Shown: piece after piece, positions 9,754-19,344 of the stretch | Numbering within the stretch: position 1 is the stretch's first letter | Layout: every line of letters begins with the position of its first letter | Assembly: GCA_937872895.1 (NCBI GenBank) | Contig: CALMUP010000038.1 | Span: 1 to 64,000 of the forward strand | Direction: 5' to 3' | DNA: 64,000 nucleotides | Origin: an uncultured Verrucomicrobiota bacterium | Lineage (GTDB): Bacteria > Verrucomicrobiota > Kiritimatiellia > CAIVKH01 | Program-made: the position numbers and the translations under genes | The notes under the pieces: generated by a model | What the model was told of the DNA's origin: nothing | What the model saw: the letters and a program-made list of their open reading frames with translations, nothing else | Databases searched by the model: none

Positions 9754-11460
9754 TCAGCGCGGCTGGATCAGCGCGGGGTGGGCGGCGGCGAGGAAGGCGT
9801 CGACCTCGGCGAGGTAGGCGCGGCCTTCGGGGGGGCGGTGGCCGGCGAGGGAGATGTAGGCCCAGCGGTGGCTGCGGTTGCGGAACAACCGGTCACGCGC
9901 CATCCACCACATGCGTTCGTAGTGGGAGGGCGTTTCCTGGCCGATGCCGGCGAACCAGTAGGCGTAGTAGGATGTGGCGGTGCGGACCTCGCCGCCGCTG
10001 GTCCGGTAGGTCAGCAGCATCTCCAGGACCTTCACGTCGAGCCAGCCGCCGCCCTTCAGCGGGACGCGGTGAACAAAGCGGTGGGCGATCTGGCTGTTGG
10101 GTCCGACGAGGCACACTTCGGGACGGTGGATGCTGGAGCGGTCCTTGCCGCTCAGCACGATGGAGAGGTACACCGGCGAGCCGCCGTCACGCATGTAGCG
10201 GTTCTTGCGCACCGTGGTGTCGGGCGGCAGCAACGAGCGCTCGATCGTGCTCATCTCGTGGAGCGGCTCGCCGCAGTCGGGGCACGCGTCGCCGGGACGC
10301 AGGCCCGGGAGCAGTTTTTCCCCGCCGTCGGCCGGATTGTGGCAGTACAACACCACCGCCCCGCTCCACGCGCCGATTTCCGCAGGCAGGTCGAGGTTCA
10401 CCCCCGCCTCATCGAGATGCACGATGGTGAGGTTGGTCGGGATCCACCAGGTGGCCATGAGCAACAACCCGATGGCAAGGGCCATGGCGGTATCCGCTCC
10501 GGTTGCTGGTTCCTGGGCGGTCAGGGGTCCGGTCATCGTTCGGGGGGAGCGACGGCTCCAGAGCCAACCGAGCGCTGCCGGCAGTGCAAAGGCGATGAGG
10601 AGCACAACCGGGCCCGAGACCGCAGCAAATACCGCCTCGGCGGCGGGACCACCTGCCACCGCCGCAGTGAGCGTTCCGATAAGGCCGCGCACGACGTTGG
10701 CCGCGACGATCAACGGCAGCGACAGGGCGGCGAGCACCCCCTTGCGCAACCACGATACGCGGGCGAGGTGGGCGACGAGGATGCACCAGGCCACCGCCGC
10801 GGTGATCGCGTAGATGCCGCTGCGCGTGTCGGCCAGCGACAGCGTCGCATTCACCGGCTCGGGCAGGGCGAGCACCGCGCCGGACCGGACGAGGTCGATC
10901 CCGAGACCGGCGCTGATCCCGCCGGCCAGGGCCGCCGCGATGATGCGCAACGGGTAGGCCGCCGCATCGAAGAAGTTCAATGGCAGGCTGAAGAACAGGA
11001 ATCCGCACGGGAAGATCAGGCGCCGTGCCACCGCCGGCCCGCAGATGAACAGCGGCAACGCCCAGGTCAGCAGCATCAGGCCGAGGATGCTGAGGCGCGT
11101 CTGCTGCGCCTTCGCGCCGGCCCAGTGGAACACCAGCGCGAGCAGGACCAGCGCGAGGCCGGGCAGGAACATCCGCTTGGGCAGGCGGGCGAGGACGCGG
11201 CGTTCGCGCCAGACCAGCCACAGGCTGATCAACGGAACCAGGTGGCTGTGCGCGAACTTGGTCTGCAGCAGGTCCACGTACCAGCGGTCGTACATCCAGT
11301 CGAACACCGAGCGGGTGGTGTCCTTGATGTCGTACCCGACATCGGTGACCCCGAAGAAGTGGAAGAGCAGGAACACGCAACCGATCAACAGCGAGGCGAG
11401 TCCGAGGTGACGCCAGGTCGCCGGGGAGAAGCGCAGCAGGGATGGAGGGGTGGTGGTCAT
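9754..11460 (-). CDS. Exosortase-like/EpsI fusion with degenerate exosortase active site
   Basis: 568 residues. Residues 1-330 are a polytopic exosortase-like membrane domain (FAHSHLVPLISLWLVWRERR, then AKAQQTRLSILGLM, then RRLIFPCGFLFFSLPLNF). Residues 345-568 are an EpsI-like periplasmic domain (SIHRPEVCLVG, YYAYWFAG, HRWAYISLAG). Compared with the intact paralogue at 34268-35236, the catalytic Cys215 position is Arg213 (ADTRSGIY instead of ADACSGIR) and His281 is Ala279. Arg258 of NVVR is kept. The spacing between the three positions is identical in both proteins, so the alignment is secure. Protease/transpeptidase activity is therefore unlikely; a scaffold or polysaccharide-related role is possible. 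It overlaps the upstream glycosyltransferase gene by 4 bp. Confidence 0.85.
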   Translation of the reverse strand: MTTTPPSLLRFSPATWRHLGLASLLIGCVFLLFHFFGVTDVGYDIKDTTRSVFDWMYDRWYVDLLQTKFAHSHLVPLISLWLVWRERRVLARLPKRMFLPGLALVLLALVFHWAGAKAQQTRLSILGLMLLTWALPLFICGPAVARRLIFPCGFLFFSLPLNFFDAAAYPLRIIAAALAGGISAGLGIDLVRSGAVLALPEPVNATLSLADTRSGIYAITAAVAWCILVAHLARVSWLRKGVLAALSLPLIVAANVVRGLIGTLTAAVAGGPAAEAVFAAVSGPVVLLIAFALPAALGWLWSRRSPRTMTGPLTAQEPATGADTAMALAIGLLLMATWWIPTNLTIVHLDEAGVNLDLPAEIGAWSGAVVLYCHNPADGGEKLLPGLRPGDACPDCGEPLHEMSTIERSLLPPDTTVRKNRYMRDGGSPVYLSIVLSGKDRSSIHRPEVCLVGPNSQIAHRFVHRVPLKGGGWLDVKVLEMLLTYRTSGGEVRTATSYYAYWFAGIGQETPSHYERMWWMARDRLFRNRSHRWAYISLAGHRPPEGRAYLAEVDAFLAAAHPALIQPR

Positions 11461-12614
11461 TCCGGGGAAGGACGCGCGGCGAGGTAGTCGTCGTAGGAGA
11501 CGGCGGGTTCCCTGCGCTTCAGGCGTTCAAACAGGTCGATGTAGAAATCGGTGATCCACTCCCAGTTGTAGTACCCGGTGATCCGGCCGCGCGCCTTCGC
11601 CTTCATCGCGGCGACCCGCTCCGTATCATCCACCAGCTCCTGCAGCACCTCGGCCAGGCTGTCCTCCCCGCGCGTGCGATCAAAGGTGAACCCGGCGTCG
11701 CGCACGACCTCGACGTTGACCGTGCTGTCGCGCACCAGCACCGCGTTGCCGAAGCCGAGTTGGTCGAGCAGGGCCGGCCGCGTGCCATCGATGCCGGACG
11801 GTTGGACCACCAGGTAGGCGTGGCTGCTCAATTGCGCGTAGTCGGCGCCGAAGGCATAGCCGGTGAGCAGCACCCGCGGGTCGGCGGCGGCAAGCTCCTG
11901 GATCTGCTTCTTGTAGTCGTCCATGTACGGGGCGTCGCCGACGATGACCAGGCGGCGCGTGGTGCGGACCCGGCGGAAGGCGCGGATCAACAGGTCGATG
12001 GCGTTCTCCGGCACGAAGCGCCCGACGTAGTAGATGTAGTCCTGCGGCGCGAGGCCCCACTTCGCCAGGGCATCGGTCCGCTCGTCGCCGCCGGCATTGC
12101 CCCCGTAGGGAACAAAGATGCTGTCGGTGCGGTAGAGGTCGCGGTAGCGCCGCTGCACCGCATGCGCATCGGCGATCAGGGTGTGCGCGGTGCGGCAGGC
12201 CACCGCCTCGCACCGGCGCTGGTACCACTGCGCGAAACGCCCCCACTTCTCGCGCGCCCAGTCCTCGCCATCGACGTTGAGCAGCACGCGGCTGCCGGCC
12301 AGGCGCGGGATCCACACCAGCGGGCTGTTGCCGACGATGCAGAAGTAGGCGATGTCGTAGCCCTGGGTCAGGGCATGCAGCGACGACACCAGCGTGTGGG
12401 TCAGGGTGTCGAGGTGCTTGGTCGGGATCGACGGCAGTGTGACCAGCCGGACGCCCCGGTACGAGCCGCGCACATCCTTGATGAAGTGCGAACGGTTGTA
12501 CACCGTGACGTCATGCCCGCGCGCGGCGAGGCGCACCGCGAGCTGTTCGTAGAAGGTCTCGAACCCGCTGTACCGCGCCGGAATGCCGCGCGACCCGATC
12601 AGGGCGATCTTCAT
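11457..12614 (-). CDS. Glycosyltransferase with DUF1972 N-terminal domain
   Basis: 385 residues, GT-B fold retaining glycosyltransferase of family 4 type. The start IALIGSRGIPARYSGFETF is the hallmark of the DUF1972 (rhamnosyl/galactosyltransferase-like) N-terminal domain. The donor-binding C-terminal half contains YYVGRFVPENAIDLLIRAF and PALLDQLGFGNAVLVRDS, the latter replacing the usual E-x7-E motif. It probably adds an early sugar to the lipid-linked EPS repeat on the cytosolic face. The sugar specificity cannot be read from sequence. It lies between the acyltransferase and the exosortase-EpsI fusion, with an ATGA overlap to the latter. Confidence 0.88.
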   Translation of the reverse strand: MKIALIGSRGIPARYSGFETFYEQLAVRLAARGHDVTVYNRSHFIKDVRGSYRGVRLVTLPSIPTKHLDTLTHTLVSSLHALTQGYDIAYFCIVGNSPLVWIPRLAGSRVLLNVDGEDWAREKWGRFAQWYQRRCEAVACRTAHTLIADAHAVQRRYRDLYRTDSIFVPYGGNAGGDERTDALAKWGLAPQDYIYYVGRFVPENAIDLLIRAFRRVRTTRRLVIVGDAPYMDDYKKQIQELAAADPRVLLTGYAFGADYAQLSSHAYLVVQPSGIDGTRPALLDQLGFGNAVLVRDSTVNVEVVRDAGFTFDRTRGEDSLAEVLQELVDDTERVAAMKAKARGRITGYYNWEWITDFYIDLFERLKRREPAVSYDDYLAARPSPE

Positions 12615-12668
12615 GCTGTCTGTCCGTCCGTGTGCATGCGTCGTTCCTACCTGCTCAACCCGGCCACG

Positions 12669-13763
12669 TCAAATCCCGCGTGCCAGGCCGGCGCGCTGCC
12701 GGGACCAGCGGAGCAGCGGGACCTCGATCCACCGGTAGGCGTACCACGAGGCGGCGACCGACACCGCCAGCAGCACCGCGCCGCCGGTGAGCGGCCACGC
12801 GGCCATGGTGTCGCGGCCGAGGGCGAGGTTCATGATCCGGGCGAGGATGAACATCAGCGGGTAGTGCAGCAGGTAGGCGGTGTAGGAGGCATCGCCCAGG
12901 CGCACCAGCCAGTTCGGCGGAGCACGCACCGCGCCGGGTCGCACCTCGAGCGCAACCAGGCCGGTGGTCAGCAGCAGGCCGGCCAGTCCGTACTGCCCGA
13001 GCCGCTGGAGTTGCGAATCGTCGAAGACGATGTCGGACCAGGAGCCCGCGACCAGCACGGCGAGGCCCGCCACCACCATCGACCACGCGACCGTCGCACC
13101 CGGTGGCGCGCGGCGCACCCACCAGCCCGCGAACACGCCGGCGATGAAGGCGACGTTGTACGGGCCGATCCAGTAGGCGTGCCAGGCATGGTCGAACAAG
13201 CCGCCGGTCGCCGTGATCCATGCGGTGACCCCGAGGTTCGCCGCCACCAGTGCACCGGTGATCAGCAGGTTCCACGGACGCCGGAAGGCGAGCAACAGCA
13301 GGAACATCGCGTAGAACTTCACCTCGTGGAACAGCGACCAGCCGGGCGAGATCACCGGCAGCTCGGAGTAGAAGATCGGCACCATGGTGAACGTCTCGAG
13401 CAGACGGAGCGGCTCGAACTTGTGCGGCTTGATCGCACCGTCGATAAGCAGCGCCGCCCCGAGCACCAGCGCGGTGTAGAACCAGTAGAGCGGATAGACC
13501 CGCACGAACCGTTTGCGGGTGTAGGTCCACGCGGTCTCCGGTTGGCCGACATCGTCGAGGTGCAGGTACATCAGGATGAACCCGCTGAGCACGAAGAACA
13601 TGTCGACGCCGCCGCGCCCGAAGCGGAACCAGTCGTAGAGCCGGCCATCGCCGAAGTTCAGTTCAACGATGTTTCCCGCATGGTGCAGCAGGACAATCAG
13701 CACGCTGAAACCGCGCAGGGCCTGCAGCCAGTTGAAGCAACGGATGGGCGGGGCGGTGATCAC
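12669..13763 (-). CDS. Acyltransferase 3 family membrane protein
   Basis: 364 residues starting at a GTG codon (13763) whose GTGA overlaps the stop of the preceding glycosyltransferase gene by 4 bp; this fixes the start. The N-terminus carries the family core LQALRGFSVLIVLLHHAG and GRGGVDMFFVLSGF, followed by about ten membrane helices and the closing LGDASYTAYLLHYP motif near residue 290. Family members move acetyl or other acyl groups from the cytosol onto exported sugars. Here it most likely O-acylates the EPS repeat unit. Confidence 0.9.
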   Translation of the reverse strand: MITAPPIRCFNWLQALRGFSVLIVLLHHAGNIVELNFGDGRLYDWFRFGRGGVDMFFVLSGFILMYLHLDDVGQPETAWTYTRKRFVRVYPLYWFYTALVLGAALLIDGAIKPHKFEPLRLLETFTMVPIFYSELPVISPGWSLFHEVKFYAMFLLLLAFRRPWNLLITGALVAANLGVTAWITATGGLFDHAWHAYWIGPYNVAFIAGVFAGWWVRRAPPGATVAWSMVVAGLAVLVAGSWSDIVFDDSQLQRLGQYGLAGLLLTTGLVALEVRPGAVRAPPNWLVRLGDASYTAYLLHYPLMFILARIMNLALGRDTMAAWPLTGGAVLLAVSVAASWYAYRWIEVPLLRWSRQRAGLARGI

Positions 13764-14923
13764 CGGCGGATGACCTCGTGGTACACCGCGACGAGGTTGC
13801 GGTAGAAGGTGTCGAAGGCGAGGTGGTTTTCGTAATGGGTGCGGGCGCGCCGGCCCATCGCGGCCGCTTCGCCGGGATCGGCGAGCAGGCGCGCCATCGC
13901 ATCCGCCATCGCCGTGTCGTCGCCGGGCGGCACCAGCAGGCCGGTCTCGCCGTCGCGGATCAGTTCCGGGGTGCCGCCGATGCGGGTGCCGATGACCGCG
14001 CGGCCGAGCGCCATCGACTCGATGGTGACATTGCCGAGCGGTTCCGGTTGCACGCTGGCCATGACCGAGATGTCGAGCGCGGCGAGTCCGATCAACGGGC
14101 GGTCGAGGTGGCCGGCGAATCCGACGCGGCCCTCGAGGCCGAGTTCGCGCACCATGTCCTTCAACGTGTCGAGGTGGCTCTCGTTGCCGGTGAACGGGCT
14201 GCCGATGACCACGAAGCGCGCGGAAGGAAAACGGTCCTTGATCCGTGCCGCCGCGCGCACGAAGACATCCTGGCCCTTGCGCACGAGCTTGATGCGCCCG
14301 GCCACGCCGATCAGCGGGCCGTCGCCGGCGAACCGCGCCCGGAACGCTGCGACCTCGGCCGGATCGATCCCCTCGAACTCCTCGCGCGGGATGCCGTTGT
14401 GGATGACCTGCACCGCGCGGCTGCGCTGCGCGGCGGTGAACATCGAGGCGACGAAGCCGGAGATGCAGAGGATGCGGTCGGCCGAGCGCACCAGCCATGC
14501 ACGGTAGGGCGGCCACAGCGGCCCGAAGTCGAGGAACGATTCGCGCAGGTGTTGGATGCGGGCGATGCCGAGACGTCGGGCCACCGCGCCCGCGACCGGC
14601 AGGATCGCCCCGGTGTTGGTGTGGATGACATCAGGATGGAACGACTGCATGACCTCGGTGATGCCGCGGCGAAAGGTCCTTGCATCGCGGAGCAGGCGCA
14701 GCACCCCGGCCGGCGAGGTCAGGCGGTTGCGGTGCAGCACCGGAAGGTCGGGCCGCACGGTCACTCCGACCCCGCGCGTGGCGAGGGCGGCGCACAAGGG
14801 GCCTTGCTCCGGCAACACGACCATGACCGCATGGCCGTCGCGCACCAGGCCGGAGGTCAGGCGCAGCAGCGACTGGCTGGCCCCGTAGATGTCGGCGACG
14901 TGATGAAGGACGAGGATCTTCAT
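13760..14923 (-). CDS. Family 4 glycosyltransferase
   Basis: 387 residues, GT-B fold. The N-terminal acceptor domain starts ILVLHHVADIYGASQSLLRL and contains DVIHTNTGAILPVAG. The C-terminal donor domain has GVAGRIKLVRKGQDVFVRAA and the family motif ASVQPEPLGNVTIESMALG, the E-x7-E equivalent, near residue 280. It is predicted to transfer one sugar during EPS repeat assembly in the cytosol. It overlaps the upstream PaaK-like gene by 4 bp and the downstream acyltransferase gene by 4 bp, so the three are translationally coupled. Confidence 0.9.
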   Translation of the reverse strand: MKILVLHHVADIYGASQSLLRLTSGLVRDGHAVMVVLPEQGPLCAALATRGVGVTVRPDLPVLHRNRLTSPAGVLRLLRDARTFRRGITEVMQSFHPDVIHTNTGAILPVAGAVARRLGIARIQHLRESFLDFGPLWPPYRAWLVRSADRILCISGFVASMFTAAQRSRAVQVIHNGIPREEFEGIDPAEVAAFRARFAGDGPLIGVAGRIKLVRKGQDVFVRAAARIKDRFPSARFVVIGSPFTGNESHLDTLKDMVRELGLEGRVGFAGHLDRPLIGLAALDISVMASVQPEPLGNVTIESMALGRAVIGTRIGGTPELIRDGETGLLVPPGDDTAMADAMARLLADPGEAAAMGRRARTHYENHLAFDTFYRNLVAVYHEVIRR

Positions 14924-16293
14924 GGGGATGGGCGCACGTGCCGGTTGATCACATACTGGAATTTTCCGGTGCCGGTTTCCGCGATGCGGTCCACCACGGA
15001 GACGGTGATGTCTGCATCCTCGCCGAGCACCGGTAGCAGGTCGCGGCGGATCGGATCGGCCAACGTGGCCGCGGTATCCGCGGCCACGCCGGTTTCCGGT
15101 TGCAGGGCGAGGGTGAACGAGACCGGACCTTCCTGCACGAGCTGGAAGCGGCGCACCTTTTCACTGCCGTGCACGACACCGACGAGGTGGCGGATATAGG
15201 TGGGCGAAACGAAGCCGCCGCGCGTGCTGACCAGGAAGTCGACGGCGCGGCCCTCGAGCCGCTCGAGCACCGGGAACGGACGGCCGCACGCACAGGGAGC
15301 GGCCGAGGCAGCCGCGCGGTCGGTGATGTCGAAGCGGATCAGCGGAAATGACGGGTTGCCGAGGAAGGTGACGAGCACGCGGCCGGTCACGCCGGGCGGG
15401 CAGGGACGTCCCTGTTCGTCGACAATCTCGATGATCAGGTGCGGCAGCACGTGCAGCGATCCGTGATCGCAGTCGCACGCGAGTTCGCCCGCATCGCGGC
15501 TGCCGTACTTGTTGTGCACGCGGCACTGGAACACCTTGGCCATGGTGGTGCGCATCGCGTCGGTCAGCGTGCCGCCGGTGGCCATGATCGAAGTGAGCGG
15601 GCGTACGGCGATGCCGTGCCGCCAGGCGAACCGCGCGAGTTGGTACCCGGCATCGGCGTAGGTCAGCAGGTGCTTCACGCGGCTGCGGTGGAGCAGGTCG
15701 AGGTACGCGCGGAGGTGTGCGTCCTCCATCATGAACGCATTGAGCAGCGTCTCGTTGGCCAGCGTGGCGATCACCCTTTGCTGTAGCGAGGCACGGGTGC
15801 GCTGGATGTCGTGCATCGAGCCCCACAGCCGCACGTGCGGGGTGCCGAACGGGAAGCCGGCGAGGTGCAGTTCGTACAGGCGGGCCGCTCGGTCCTTGTC
15901 GCGGAAATCGGCATCGTGGATCACCGTGGTGGGCAGGCCGGTGGTGCCGCCGCTGGTGACCTTCACCCAGGTGTAGCCGCGCGCCGGTCCGCGTTCGTAG
16001 TCGGTGCGCATCGCGTCGGACATCAGCGCCGTGAAGTTCCCGGCAAGTTCGCTCTTGGTGATGATCGGAAACGCGGCGAGGTCGTGGTGCGTGCCTGGTG
16101 CGACGCGTTCGCGGTAGAAGGGCACGTCCTGCACCGCGGCGGCGGCGAGGTGCTGGAACTCCGCGTCCTGCCACGCGGCAAACCGGTCGCGCGGCCAGGT
16201 TTCCTGATCGAGCAACCGGCGGTACGCCGCCTGCGCGTGCGACCCGAGTGCACGTTGCAGGGCGAAGAAGGTTTTCTCGCGGAGTGCGCGCAT
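14920..16293 (-). CDS. PaaK-like adenylate-forming enzyme of a polysaccharide locus
   Basis: 457 residues related to phenylacetate-CoA ligase, in the branch often called CapK in capsule clusters. Visible features are the P-loop-like VTSGGTTGLPT, the YGSRDAGELACDC segment in the adenylate-binding region and a C-terminal CACGRPFPVLERLEGR motif. Such enzymes activate a carboxylate as acyl-adenylate. In EPS loci the acceptor is unknown. It sits 1 bp from a DUF362 gene and 4 bp overlapping a glycosyltransferase gene. A role in attaching an acyl or amino-acid group to sugar is an inference. Confidence 0.82.
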   Translation of the reverse strand: MRALREKTFFALQRALGSHAQAAYRRLLDQETWPRDRFAAWQDAEFQHLAAAAVQDVPFYRERVAPGTHHDLAAFPIITKSELAGNFTALMSDAMRTDYERGPARGYTWVKVTSGGTTGLPTTVIHDADFRDKDRAARLYELHLAGFPFGTPHVRLWGSMHDIQRTRASLQQRVIATLANETLLNAFMMEDAHLRAYLDLLHRSRVKHLLTYADAGYQLARFAWRHGIAVRPLTSIMATGGTLTDAMRTTMAKVFQCRVHNKYGSRDAGELACDCDHGSLHVLPHLIIEIVDEQGRPCPPGVTGRVLVTFLGNPSFPLIRFDITDRAAASAAPCACGRPFPVLERLEGRAVDFLVSTRGGFVSPTYIRHLVGVVHGSEKVRRFQLVQEGPVSFTLALQPETGVAADTAATLADPIRRDLLPVLGEDADITVSVVDRIAETGTGKFQYVINRHVRPSP

Positions 16294-16294
16294 G

Positions 16295-17653
16295 TCAAGT
16301 CGCGGGCGGGGTGCGTTCGAGATGGCCGCGCCAGCCGGGAGAGGGCAGGTAGGTGCGGAGCGGAGCGAGGGATTCGAGGCCGGTGACGGGGGTGCCGTGG
16401 TCGTCGAGGTGCAGCGCGGCCGGATCGACCTGCGACCATTCCGGATCGCCGAGGTCGCGGTAGCGGGCGCAGCAGGGGATCTTCCGGTAATCGAAGCCCA
16501 TCAACTGGGCCATGACGAGGTCGGCGACGAGCGGATTCGCGGCGGTCCACACCACGCCGGAATCGACGGGCAGCGGTTGCAGCGGGCCGTTGCCTTCGCC
16601 GGAGACCACGCCGTCGACGATGGCGAGGTAGGCGCGTTGCGGGGTCGCCGCGAGGTCGCCGCCTTCGGGCGGGGCGAAGCGGATGATCCGGTTCAGGTCG
16701 TACACCATGCGCCAGATCGTGTCGTTGCCGTACCACGCGCCGGCGGCGAGGTAGAAGGTGCCCTTTTTCAGGTTGTCCTGCGTGCCCTCGGTGCGGATGC
16801 CGTAGAGTTTCTTCATCGCGCGCCACACCGGGCGCAACAGCGAAAAGAGCAGGCGCGACCGTTTCTGCAGAGCCTCGCGCACGCGGACCTGGAGCAGGAT
16901 CGGCCAGGCGATCGAGGAGGGGAATTCGTCGCCGCCGGCTTGGTGGCGGCCCTTGAGGTAGTGGACGAGGAAGGCTTTTTCGCCGTTGCAACCGACCAGG
17001 TTCTTCAGCGCTCCGGTGAGGCCGGCCTTCTGGTGGGTCTTCATCTTGGGCAGGTTGATGAAGAGATCGGCGGCAAGCACGGAACCGGCGATCAGGTAGC
17101 GGTGGTGGCCCTGGCGGTGGCTGCTCTGGATGCGCTGGACGTCGTAGTCGGAGACGCGGAACTTCTCGCGCTGGCCGGAGATCGGGTCGAGGAAGCTGGC
17201 GGCGTCGAGCCGCACTTCGCGGTAGCCGAGGGGGTCGCCGTAGTCGCCCGGAGGTTCGGCGACCATGAAACCGTTCTCGAGGCGGAAGCGTTCGCGGCGC
17301 AGGTCGCGGAAGACGATGCGCGGCGCGGTGCGATCGCGCCATTTCGCGATGACCCGGTCCATGCCCGACTGGCGCATCATGGTCTCGAAGTCGCAGCTCT
17401 GCAGCGGCACATCGCCGACGGTGATGGTCTCGGCGTTCGGGTAACGCGCCACGCAGGCCTCGATGACCGCGTCGATCAGGGCGGCGGAGGTGATCAGCGC
17501 GCGGATCGGGAAATCGGGCGAGACCTCGTGGTGGACCCAGTTCGGCTTGAGCATGATCCGCCGGAAGTCGCCGGTGGGCAGGCGCTCGGCGATCCACGCG
17601 ACGGGTGGTGCGGCGGAGGCCACCCCGCGCAGCAGGTGGGCATCGACGGTCAT
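16295..17653 (-). CDS. DUF362 domain protein (first of two paralogues)
   Basis: 452 residues of the DUF362 family, function not established. Core segments are [10 protein letters not shown] (about 38-47), [34 protein letters not shown] and [17 protein letters not shown]. No four-cysteine ferredoxin motif is visible, although many DUF362 proteins carry one. A clear paralogue lies at 31590-33089 at the head of the same cluster, sharing all these segments. Placement between an acetyltransferase and a PaaK-like enzyme, with 4-bp and 1-bp junctions, points to a step in modifying the polysaccharide or its precursor; this is inference. Confidence 0.8.
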   Translation of the reverse strand: MTVDAHLLRGVASAAPPVAWIAERLPTGDFRRIMLKPNWVHHEVSPDFPIRALITSAALIDAVIEACVARYPNAETITVGDVPLQSCDFETMMRQSGMDRVIAKWRDRTAPRIVFRDLRRERFRLENGFMVAEPPGDYGDPLGYREVRLDAASFLDPISGQREKFRVSDYDVQRIQSSHRQGHHRYLIAGSVLAADLFINLPKMKTHQKAGLTGALKNLVGCNGEKAFLVHYLKGRHQAGGDEFPSSIAWPILLQVRVREALQKRSRLLFSLLRPVWRAMKKLYGIRTEGTQDNLKKGTFYLAAGAWYGNDTIWRMVYDLNRIIRFAPPEGGDLAATPQRAYLAIVDGVVSGEGNGPLQPLPVDSGVVWTAANPLVADLVMAQLMGFDYRKIPCCARYRDLGDPEWSQVDPAALHLDDHGTPVTGLESLAPLRTYLPSPGWRGHLERTPPAT

Positions 17654-18402
17654 GGTTCGCCTTTCGGTTCATCCGGCCGGCGTGCGCGGATCACCTTCGC
17701 CGGCACGCCGCCGACCACGGTAAACGGGGGGACGTCGCGGGTGACCACCGCGCCGGCGGCGATGATGCTGCCGCGTCCGACGGTCACGCCGGCGAGGATG
17801 GTCGTGTTCGCGCCGATCCAGCAGTCGTCCTCGATGGTGATGAACGAGCGGGTCACGCCCTGCTCCTTCATGAGCACGTCGGTGCGCTCGAAGTTGTGCT
17901 GCTCGGCGAGCAGGTTCACGCGCGGACCCATCATCACGTGGTTGCCGATGCTGATGAAGCCCGAGCAGCCGATGTAGGCATAGGGTCCGATGTTCGAGTG
18001 GTCGCCGACGTGCAGGCCTTCGCCGGGTTCGCCGAGCAGCGGGTTGCTGGGGGCGATGGTGGCGGAGCGGCCGACGGTGCAGCGGTCGCCGAAGGTGACG
18101 CCGCGCTTGGACAGGGCGATGATCAGGCAGCCGTCCTCGAGGCTGAATTGGCGGCCGGCGCGCAGGTGGCGCGGGAACAGCACGCGGGCGCGGGCATCGC
18201 AGAGCATCCAGCCGTTGATGTGGCGGGCGCGGAGTTTCAGCCACGCGCCGCGGAGCAGGCGGGTACCGGCGACGAGGAAGAAGCCGCACCATTCCGGGAG
18301 GCGCCAGTCGCGCAGCGTCGCGGGGTCCACGCCCTTGGCGCGGGCGAGGCGGTGCTGCAGCCAGCGGCTCAGCGGTCCGGGCGGCGGGGCGTCGGGGGTC
18401 AT
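17650..18402 (-). CDS. Hexapeptide-repeat acetyltransferase (WcaF/MaoC-type sugar O-acetyltransferase)
   Basis: 250 residues from the ATG at 18402, which overlaps the stop of the upstream glycosyltransferase gene by 4 bp. The frame is open for another 600 bases upstream, but that part is the complement of the neighbouring gene. From about residue 110 on, left-handed beta-helix hexapeptide repeats are seen ([55 protein letters not shown]). The usual end motif [11 protein letters not shown] follows. It likely acetylates a sugar hydroxyl using acetyl-CoA in the cytosol. The His of AEQHNF is the expected catalytic base. Confidence 0.9.
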   Translation of the reverse strand: MTPDAPPPGPLSRWLQHRLARAKGVDPATLRDWRLPEWCGFFLVAGTRLLRGAWLKLRARHINGWMLCDARARVLFPRHLRAGRQFSLEDGCLIIALSKRGVTFGDRCTVGRSATIAPSNPLLGEPGEGLHVGDHSNIGPYAYIGCSGFISIGNHVMMGPRVNLLAEQHNFERTDVLMKEQGVTRSFITIEDDCWIGANTTILAGVTVGRGSIIAAGAVVTRDVPPFTVVGGVPAKVIRARRPDEPKGEP

Positions 18403-19271
18403 GGCGTGGATCCTTTCAATGTGCGCAGGGCGCGGTCGTAGGTAAAGCGGAAGCCGAGCGGCACGCGGTCGAAGGTGCGGTAGGTCGGGGTGGCGTCGAG
18501 GGCGAAGGCGTAGCTCACGGTGTCGGTCGCGTAGCAACCGCGGGCGGCGCGTTCGAGGCAGCGCAGGGCGTGGACGGCGCGGCGCAGCGGTTTGGTTCGG
18601 TAGGCGCCGAAGGCGCGCTGGATGACCTCGCCTTCGCGGGCCATGCCTTCGGACAGGCTGAGGTTGCGGCCGTCCACGCCGAAGAGCGAGAGGTAGCGCG
18701 GGAGGTGCAGGCAGCGGGCGCCGCGGCGAAGGAGGCGGAGGATCAGTTCGAGGTCGCCGGCGACGCGGTAGGTGGTGTCGAAGGCAAGGTCGCCGGCGGT
18801 GCGCAGGCGGCCGCGGAAGAAGATCGTGCAGGAGAGGGCGTAGAGGAACGTGTTGGTGACGTACCAGGCGCGGAGCGGGATCTCGCGGCGGGCGGCGAGG
18901 GGGTTGCCGGAGGGATCGACGATGATGGCGTCGCCGAAGACGATGTCGATGTCGGGGTTGCGGGTGAAGGCGTCGCGCACCGCGGCGAGGGTGCCGGGCA
19001 GGTATTGTTCGTCGGAGTTGAGCCACGAGTAGACGTCGGCGTCGGCACGCGACCAGGCGCGGTTGATGGCGTCGTACATGCCGGCGTCCTTCTCCATCAC
19101 CGCGGCCACGCCGTCGGCGCGGGCCAGCCAGTCGCGGGAGCCGTCGGTCGAGCCGCCGTCCTGCACGAGGTGGGTGCGGTCGATGCCGGTGTCCTGACCG
19201 CGCACCGAGCCGATGCAGGCGGGCAGGTGGGGCATTCCATTGTACACAGGGGTTGCTATGGCAAATCGCAT
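18399..19271 (-). CDS. Family 2 glycosyltransferase
   Basis: 290 residues, GT-A fold inverting glycosyltransferase. It opens with [19 protein letters not shown] and has the nucleotide-binding [26 protein letters not shown] carries the likely metal-binding D-x-D equivalent near residue 83. [15 protein letters not shown] in the middle is typical of WcaA/WcaE-like enzymes. It would add a sugar to the growing EPS repeat. It is the first gene of the downstream half of the locus, after a 430-bp gap holding repeat elements, so it may have its own promoter. No strong Shine-Dalgarno sequence is visible. Confidence 0.88.
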   Translation of the reverse strand: MRFAIATPVYNGMPHLPACIGSVRGQDTGIDRTHLVQDGGSTDGSRDWLARADGVAAVMEKDAGMYDAINRAWSRADADVYSWLNSDEQYLPGTLAAVRDAFTRNPDIDIVFGDAIIVDPSGNPLAARREIPLRAWYVTNTFLYALSCTIFFRGRLRTAGDLAFDTTYRVAGDLELILRLLRRGARCLHLPRYLSLFGVDGRNLSLSEGMAREGEVIQRAFGAYRTKPLRRAVHALRCLERAARGCYATDTVSYAFALDATPTYRTFDRVPLGFRFTYDRALRTLKGSTP

Positions 19272-19290
19272 ACGCGCTCTATCGTCTTCA

Positions 19291-19323
19291 TCGTAATCGT
19301 AATCCTACTCGTAATCGTAATCG
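19291..19323. repeat. Short CGTAAT-type tandem repeat
   Basis: Four CGTAAT hexamers in two pairs separated by CCTACT, ending 20 bp upstream of the family 2 glycosyltransferase start. It is low-complexity DNA in an otherwise GC-rich gap. It could change length by slippage, and it lies in the 5' leader of that gene. Confidence 0.5.
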
Positions 19324-19344
19324 CCCGCGCAGAATCTTCGCCGG

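Noticed and set aside
11442-13805. 787-codon plus-strand open frame across a glycosyltransferase and acyltransferase
   Set aside because: It is opposite genes with strong family motifs and has no domain of its own (Gly/Arg/His/Gln-rich).
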